From Alphaproteobacteria bacterium (lineage in GTDB: Bacteria; Pseudomonadota; Alphaproteobacteria; VGDZ01), in NCBI GenBank assembly GCA_016869515.1, contig VGDZ01000011.1, forward strand, positions 1 to 59,923: a stretch of DNA of 59,923 bases, read 5' to 3'. The first letter of the stretch is position 1. Each line of letters opens with the position of its first letter. Made by a program: the position numbers and the translations under genes. Positions 55,869 through 59,923 of this stretch are shown one piece after another. The notes under the pieces were generated by a model. The model saw nothing but the letters and a program-made list of their open reading frames with translations, did no database searches and was not told the DNA's origin.

Positions 55869-56665
55869 GCCACCTTGACCGAAAGCCCGCCATCGACTGC
55901 CAACTCGGCGCCGTTGACGTATTTGGCCTCGTCGGAGGCCAGATAGAGCGCGGCATAGGCCACGTCCCAGGCATCGCCCATCTTGCCGGTGGGCGAGACC
56001 TTGTCGCGCGTTGCGACCATGGCTTCGATCCCGCCCGGGCCATAGGTGTCCTTGAGCGCGGCGTGCACCATCGGCGTGTTGAGCAGCCCGGGCAGGATGG
56101 CGTTGCAGCGTATGCCTTGCGCCGCGTATTGCAGCGCGACCGATCGGGTCAGCCCCAGCACCGCCGCCTTCGAAGCCATGTAGGAGGCGCAGGGATAGCC
56201 GGGCGAGCGATAGGCCGCGAGCGAAGAGACGTTGACGATCGCGCCCTTGCCTTGGCGCTGCATCGTCGGCAGCACATGGCGGCAGGCCAAATACATGCCC
56301 TTGAGATTGACGTCGATCAGCCGGTCCCAGCGTGCCTCGTCGAGTTCGACCGGACCGCCGACCTCGACGATGCCGACATTGTTGTGCAGCACGTCGATGC
56401 GGCCGAAGCGGGCCAGGCACTCGGCCGCCATCGCCTCGACCCGAGCGGAGACCGTCCAGTCGGCGGCGAAGGGCGCGGCGGTGCCGCCTTCCCGCGCGAC
56501 GATGGCGCAGGTCTCCTCGGCCGCGCGCGGATTGATGTCGACGCACAGCACGCTTGCGCCCTCGCGCGCGAACAAGACGGCCGTGGCCTTGCCGTTGCCC
56601 CAGCCCGGGCCGATGGCGCCGGCGCCGATGACGATCGCCGTCTTGCCCGCCAGCCGCCCGCTCAT
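55865..56665 (-). CDS. Short-chain dehydrogenase/reductase (SDR)
   Basis: A 266-residue SDR. The nucleotide-binding motif reads IGAGAIGPGWGNGKA, longer and different from the usual TGxxxGIG; CVDINP is the NAD-selective Asp. HNNVGIVEVGGP takes the place of NNAG, VNVSSLAAY and YMASKAA give Ser, Tyr and Lys, and AILPGLLNTPM and VNGAELAVDGG follow. Between two CoA ligase genes with 4-nt overlaps on both sides, it probably oxidises a hydroxyacid or hydroxyacyl intermediate. Confidence 0.92.
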   Translation of the reverse strand: MSGRLAGKTAIVIGAGAIGPGWGNGKATAVLFAREGASVLCVDINPRAAEETCAIVAREGGTAAPFAADWTVSARVEAMAAECLARFGRIDVLHNNVGIVEVGGPVELDEARWDRLIDVNLKGMYLACRHVLPTMQRQGKGAIVNVSSLAAYRSPGYPCASYMASKAAVLGLTRSVALQYAAQGIRCNAILPGLLNTPMVHAALKDTYGPGGIEAMVATRDKVSPTGKMGDAWDVAYAALYLASDEAKYVNGAELAVDGGLSVKVA

Positions 56666-58173
56666 CGCCCGGTCTTGTCCTCGGCCGCCATGATTTCGCG
56701 CAGCCGGGTCTTGAGGATCTTGCCGTAGTTGTTCTTGGGCAGTTCGGCGACGAAGCGGTACCGCTTGGGTCGCTTGAAGCGGGCGATGTGATCGAGGCAT
56801 AGCTGGTCGAGTTCGACCTCGCGCGCCTGGCCGACGACGAAGGCCACCACCTCCTCGCCCCAGTCGGGATGCGGCCGGCCGACCACCGACACTTCGCGCA
56901 CCGCAGGATGGCGCAGCAGCACCTCTTCGACTTCGCGCGGATAGATGTTGGAGCCACCCGAGATGATCATGTCCTTGGAGCGGTCCTTGAGGGTGAGAAA
57001 GCCCTGCTCGTCGAACGCTCCCATGTCGCCGGTGTGTAGCCAGCCGCCGGCCAAGGTCTTGGCGCTGGCCTCGGGATTGTCCCAATAGCCCGCCATCACC
57101 ACCTCGCCGCGGCAGATGACTTCGCCGATCTCGCCGGCCGGCAGTTCGCGCTCGCGCTCGTCGACCACCTTGACCTCGACGTCGCTGCGCGCCTGCCCAG
57201 CCGAGCCCAGCCAAGCCCGCCAGCGCGGATGGTCGCGCAAGGCATGCTGGGCCTTGGTCAGGTGGGTGATGGTCATCGGCGCCTCGCCCTGGCCGTAGAT
57301 CTGGTGCAGCTTGGGTCCCAGCAGGTCGAGCGCCTTGACGCTGTCCTCGACATACATCGGACCGCCGCCATAGATCAGGGTCTTGAGCCGCCGCGTGTCG
57401 GCCGCGCCGGCCGCGCCGTGACCGATCAGCCGCGAGACCATGGTCGGCGCGGCGAAGAAGGTCGCCGACGCCAACTGCGGCATCAAGTCGAAGATCTCGG
57501 CCGGATCGAACCCGCCGCTGTCCGGGATAACATGGGTTCCGCCCTTGGCAAAGAACGGCATGCCGTAGCAGCCCGAACCGTGGCTGAGCGGCGCGGCATG
57601 GACAACGGCATCGCCGGGCGCGATGTGATCAATGTCGGCCAGATAGGACAGGACCATGACCAGCAGATTGCGGTGGCTGAGCATCGCCCCCTTGGGCCGT
57701 CCGGTAGTGCCCGAGGTATAGAACAGCCAAGCCAGATCGGTCGGCGCCGAGGGATAAAGATCCAGCGCATCGGCCTCGAAGCTCCGCCGCCAATCGGCCA
57801 AGCCGATCTCGATCACCGGCAGCGCGCCACCGACCGCGCCCGCCAGATCGGGCGTGGCGAAACACAGCCGCGCGCCGGAATGGCCGAGGATGTAGTCGAT
57901 CTCCTTGGCATGAAGCTTGGCGTTGATCGGCACCGCCGCCAGTCCGGCATGCCATACCCCGCACCAGGCTTCGAGATATTCCGGGCAGTTCTTCATCACC
58001 AGCCCGACGCGGTCGCCCGGCGCAAGCCCGTGGCGTTCGCGCAGGCTGCGGGCGAGGCGCGCCTGGCGATTGGCCAGGCCGCGATAATCCAGCACCGTGC
58101 GCGCCCCCCGCGCCAGCGCCGCGGCCGAAGGCGTGGCGGTCGCGGTCTTGAGGATCAGGCGTGCGAGGTTCAT
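56662..58173 (-). CDS. Class I adenylate-forming acyl-CoA ligase
   Basis: A 503-residue ligase with LFYTSGTTGRPKGAMLSHRN (P-loop), QIYGQGEAP, GWLHTGDMGAFDEQGFLTLKDRSKDMIISGGSNIYPREVEE (hinge) and LPKNNYGKILKTRLRE with the catalytic Lys. Related enzymes activate short-chain, cinnamic or aromatic acids. The first 14 codons plus upstream 25 nt (58131-58198) are repeated 384 bp away at 58515-58582, so something was inserted directly in front of this gene. higA now ends 12 nt upstream. Confidence 0.93.
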   Translation of the reverse strand: MNLARLILKTATATPSAAALARGARTVLDYRGLANRQARLARSLRERHGLAPGDRVGLVMKNCPEYLEAWCGVWHAGLAAVPINAKLHAKEIDYILGHSGARLCFATPDLAGAVGGALPVIEIGLADWRRSFEADALDLYPSAPTDLAWLFYTSGTTGRPKGAMLSHRNLLVMVLSYLADIDHIAPGDAVVHAAPLSHGSGCYGMPFFAKGGTHVIPDSGGFDPAEIFDLMPQLASATFFAAPTMVSRLIGHGAAGAADTRRLKTLIYGGGPMYVEDSVKALDLLGPKLHQIYGQGEAPMTITHLTKAQHALRDHPRWRAWLGSAGQARSDVEVKVVDERERELPAGEIGEVICRGEVVMAGYWDNPEASAKTLAGGWLHTGDMGAFDEQGFLTLKDRSKDMIISGGSNIYPREVEEVLLRHPAVREVSVVGRPHPDWGEEVVAFVVGQAREVELDQLCLDHIARFKRPKRYRFVAELPKNNYGKILKTRLREIMAAEDKTGR

Positions 58174-58198
58174 GGCCGCCGCAGTCTATGCCGCGCGC
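58131..58198. repeat. 68-bp direct repeat, copy A (5' end of CoA ligase gene)
   Basis: This stretch spans the ATG at 58173, the first 14 codons and 25 nt upstream of the CoA ligase gene. It matches 58515-58582 at 66 of 68 positions, offset 384 bp. The two differences are a C/T (58141 vs 58525) and a G/A in the TTGAGGATC segment. The repeats flank the higA insertion. Confidence 0.9.
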
Positions 58199-58464
58199 TG
58201 CACTTCGGCGGCCACCTTGGCGCCGACCGTGCGCTGCGCGCTGGCCAGATCGAATCGCACCTGCAGCGCCAGCCAGAACCTGCCGCCATTGCCGAAATAG
58301 CGCCCGAGGCGCAATGCCGTCTCGGCGCTTATCGCCCGCTTGCCGTTGAGGATGTCGATGATCCGGCCGGGCGGCACCCGCAAGGCCCTCGCCAGCGCAT
58401 TGGCCGACAATGTCCGCGCCGCAAGTTCGCGTCGGAGCTGCCGGCCGGGATGGATCGGGATCAT
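58186..58464 (-). CDS. higA: HigA-family antitoxin, without an intact toxin
   Basis: A 92-residue XRE-type antitoxin. MIPIHPGRQLRRELAARTLSANALARALRVPPGRIIDILNGKRAISAETALRLGRYFG covers the HigA N-terminal motif and helix-turn-helix. HigA neutralises the HigB mRNA-cleaving toxin and represses its operon. Here only a 3' scrap of higB remains upstream (58477-58514). A GAGGAG site precedes the ATG. The gene sits between the duplicated repeats and is the first full gene of the CoA ligase operon, so HigA could now influence that operon's expression; this is inference. Confidence 0.9.
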   Translation of the reverse strand: MIPIHPGRQLRRELAARTLSANALARALRVPPGRIIDILNGKRAISAETALRLGRYFGNGGRFWLALQVRFDLASAQRTVGAKVAAEVQRAA

Positions 58465-58476
58465 TGCCGCGTCTCC

Positions 58477-58557
58477 TCAGTGATAGTCGACGATTCTCAT
58501 GCCATACGTCGGGCGCGTGGCGGTTGCGGTCTTGAGAATCAGGCGTGCGAGGTTCAT
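58477..58557 (-). pseudogene. Chimeric mini-ORF: CoA ligase start fused in frame to a HigB tail
   Basis: The 26-codon frame MNLARLILKTATAT then RPTYGMRIVDYH ends 12 nt before higA. The first 14 codons are identical in protein to the start of the CoA ligase at 58173 (repeat copy B). The remainder, ending IVDYH, matches the usual HigB C-terminus. Thus most of higB has been lost and its last codons are joined to a duplicated gene start. It retains the CoA ligase's original upstream sequence, so it is probably translated and leads ribosomes to higA. Confidence 0.7.
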
Positions 58558-58582
58558 GGCCGCCGCAGTCTATGCCGCGCGC
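58515..58582. repeat. 68-bp direct repeat, copy B
   Basis: Second copy of the sequence at 58131-58198. Its end at 58582 is followed by the original-looking intergenic region before the divergent suhB-type gene, suggesting that copy B keeps the ancestral upstream junction and copy A the ancestral gene. Confidence 0.9.
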
Positions 58583-58648
58583 AATCCGCCGCAAGTGCCC
58601 AGAACTGCGATTGAACCCCCGGGGTCGCCCTGATAGGTTCCGCGCGCC

Positions 58649-59470
58649 ATGGCGCCCCGCTCACCGCTGATGAACGTCACCGTCAACGCCGTCCTCAAGG
58701 CGGCGCGCCAGCTGCGGCGCGACTTCGTCGAGGTCGAGCAGCTTCAGGTCGGCTTCAAGGGCCCGGCCAATTTCGTCTCCGAAGCCGACATGCGCGCCCA
58801 GGAAACGCTGTTCCAGGAGCTGACCCGCGGCCGTCCCGATTGGGGCTTCACCGGCGAGGAGAGCGGGCATGCGCGGTCGATGCCGGCCGGAGGCAGCCGC
58901 TGGATCGTCGATCCGCTCGACGGCACCACTAATTTCCTCCACGGCATCCCGCATTTCTGCATTTCGGTCGCGGCCGAGGTCGAAGGCGAACTGACCACTG
59001 CCGTGGTCTACGATCCGACCCGCGACGAGCTGTTCTGGGCCGAGCGCGGCCGCGGCGCCTTTCTCAACCAGCGCCGGCTGCGGGTCTCGGGCCGCCGCCA
59101 ACTGAAGGAGGCGCTGATCGGTACCGGCATCCCCTTCCTCGGCTGGGGCCAGCATGACCGCTTCCAGGGCGAGATCGGGCGCGTCATGGGCCAAGTGGCG
59201 GGCATCCGGCGCATGGGCGCGGCGGCGCTCGATTTGGCCTGGGTCGCGGCCGCCCGCTTGGATGGGTTCTGGGAGCGCGACCTGCATCCCTGGGACGTCG
59301 CCGCGGGCATCCTTTTGATTCGTGAGGCGGGCGGCTTTGCCACCGAAATCGGCGGCGGCAAGCAGGCGCTGGAGGGCGGCTCGATCGTCGCCGCCAATGA
59401 CCACCTGATCGGCCCCTTGGACACGCTGTTGGCCGGGCCTCAAATAACCGAAAAACGAGCGGTGGGCTGA
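58649..59470 (+). CDS. suhB: Inositol monophosphatase family protein (SuhB-like)
   Basis: A 273-residue Mg2+-dependent phosphatase. TGEESG, WIVDPLDGTTNFLHGIPHFCISVA and, later, WERDLHPWDVAAGILLIREAGG are the metal-binding and substrate motifs of the family. SuhB acts on inositol phosphates and, in E. coli, also as a transcription factor for rRNA operons. Start at 58649; an internal ATG at 58670 (MNVTVNAVLKAARQ) is equally consistent with family alignments. Divergent from the higA/CoA ligase operon. Confidence 0.92.
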   Translation: MAPRSPLMNVTVNAVLKAARQLRRDFVEVEQLQVGFKGPANFVSEADMRAQETLFQELTRGRPDWGFTGEESGHARSMPAGGSRWIVDPLDGTTNFLHGIPHFCISVAAEVEGELTTAVVYDPTRDELFWAERGRGAFLNQRRLRVSGRRQLKEALIGTGIPFLGWGQHDRFQGEIGRVMGQVAGIRRMGAAALDLAWVAAARLDGFWERDLHPWDVAAGILLIREAGGFATEIGGGKQALEGGSIVAANDHLIGPLDTLLAGPQITEKRAVG

Positions 59471-59923
59471 TGTTGTCGACGCGCGGACGACCGGCTAAAG
59501 TCACCAGGATGTTGGGGATTCACGTACTGCGAGTTGCGGGGGGAGCGCTCGGAGCGGCGCTGGTTTGCGGTGCCGCCCTGGCCCAAGACTTCCAAACCGT
59601 CATCATCGGCGGCAGCGGCCGGCCGGCGGTCGAGGTCAATCTCGACGTGCTGGGCGGCTATTACGGCGGCTATGGCATCGGCGGACCGGTGCAGTTGCGG
59701 CCACCGCGCGGCGTGCGCCCGCGTCCCGCCCAGGCTACGGCTTCCGCTTCGCCGGCTGCCGCGCCGCGCGCAGCGCCGGCACCCCGCATGCGCCCCCCTG
59801 TCGCAAGCCCGCCTCCAGAGCCTACCGGACCGCGGCCGACTCCGATCGCGCGTACACCGAGGCCGGCTCCCGCGGCACCCGCGCCTGGGACCGTCGCCAA
59901 CCTGACGCCGCCCCGTAGCTCCG
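59470..59923 (+). CDS. Secreted Pro/Ala-rich protein, 3' end outside window
   Basis: The frame is open to the last base. The ATG at 59470 overlaps the SuhB-type stop (TGATG); a second ATG at 59509 starts MLGIHVLRVAGGALGAALVCGAALAQ, a clean signal peptide, and may be the true start. Mature sequence DFQTVIIGGSGRPAVEVNLDVLGGYYGG is followed by a long Pro/Ala/Arg-rich linker (from about residue 78). The N-terminal stretch recalls secreted OmpA-type envelope proteins in which a C-terminal peptidoglycan-binding domain follows a proline linker, but that domain would lie beyond the window. Function unassigned. Confidence 0.65.
   Translation, partial: MLSTRGRPAKVTRMLGIHVLRVAGGALGAALVCGAALAQDFQTVIIGGSGRPAVEVNLDVLGGYYGGYGIGGPVQLRPPRGVRPRPAQATASASPAAAPRAAPAPRMRPPVASPPPEPTGPRPTPIARTPRPAPAAPAPGTVANLTPPRSS

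Noticed and set aside
58615-58625. ACCCC-C-GGGGT palindrome between higA operon and suhB
   Set aside because: Short and of simple GC composition; expected by chance in this DNA.

Overview
The window is about 60 kb of GC-rich DNA (roughly two-thirds G+C by eye), densely packed and with many GTG starts. Adjacent genes are repeatedly joined by 4-nt ATGA/GTGA overlaps. The gene set (clpS-clpA, yejABEF, TctCBA and TAXI transporters, LivJHMGF, many acyl-CoA ligases, SDRs and DMT permeases) fits a free-living heterotrophic alphaproteobacterium, probably Rhodospirillales-like. That placement is inference from gene content and composition; no rRNA or tRNA gene was found.

Layout. 1-444: 3' end of a multicopper oxidase. 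437-11097 (minus): a ten-gene run of DMT permease, gamma-glutamyltransferase, DUF1028 Ntn-like protein, oligopeptide-type ABC importer (D, F, SBP, B, C), HMG-CoA-lyase-like enzyme and SDR. It reads as a peptide or gamma-glutamyl amide uptake and breakdown operon. 11098-12720: a less GC-rich accessory patch with two large hairpins of a dispersed repeat, a BrnT/XRE toxin-antitoxin pair whose toxin is frameshifted, and an orphan gene apparently cut short by a stop codon. 12741-21058: acetoacetyl-CoA synthetase, two DMT permeases, a TauD-family dioxygenase, an HSD10-like SDR, and an ADP-forming acyl-CoA synthetase fused to a GNAT domain with a 22-bp palindrome over its start codon. 21063-27624: yejABEF plus a GhrA-like reductase. 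27618-31586 (minus): MarR regulator, M17 leucyl aminopeptidase, TAXI binding protein, a secreted unknown and a carboxymuconolactone-decarboxylase-family protein. 31787-40476 (minus): clpA, clpS, zinc alcohol dehydrogenase, a dienelactone hydrolase/quinone oxidoreductase fusion, a class II amidotransferase, a long-chain acyl-CoA ligase and a DUF411 protein. 40627-49819 (plus): tctCBA, livJHMGF and a thiolase. 49816-54195: SemiSWEET, ridA-polA and a DMT exporter. 54199-58557 (minus): an acyl-CoA catabolic operon (two CoA ligases, SDR, DUF1289) now headed by a stray higA antitoxin and a chimeric mini-ORF between 68-bp direct repeats. 58649-end: inositol-monophosphatase family gene and the start of a secreted Pro/Ala-rich protein.

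The common theme is import of peptides, carboxylates and amino acids, and their breakdown through CoA thioesters. The most unusual items are the higA insertion with its duplicated CoA-ligase 5' end (58131-58582), the two-enzyme fusion at 35623-37302, the palindrome on the start codon at 18407, and the repeat family shared by 11168-11232 and 31036-31065.
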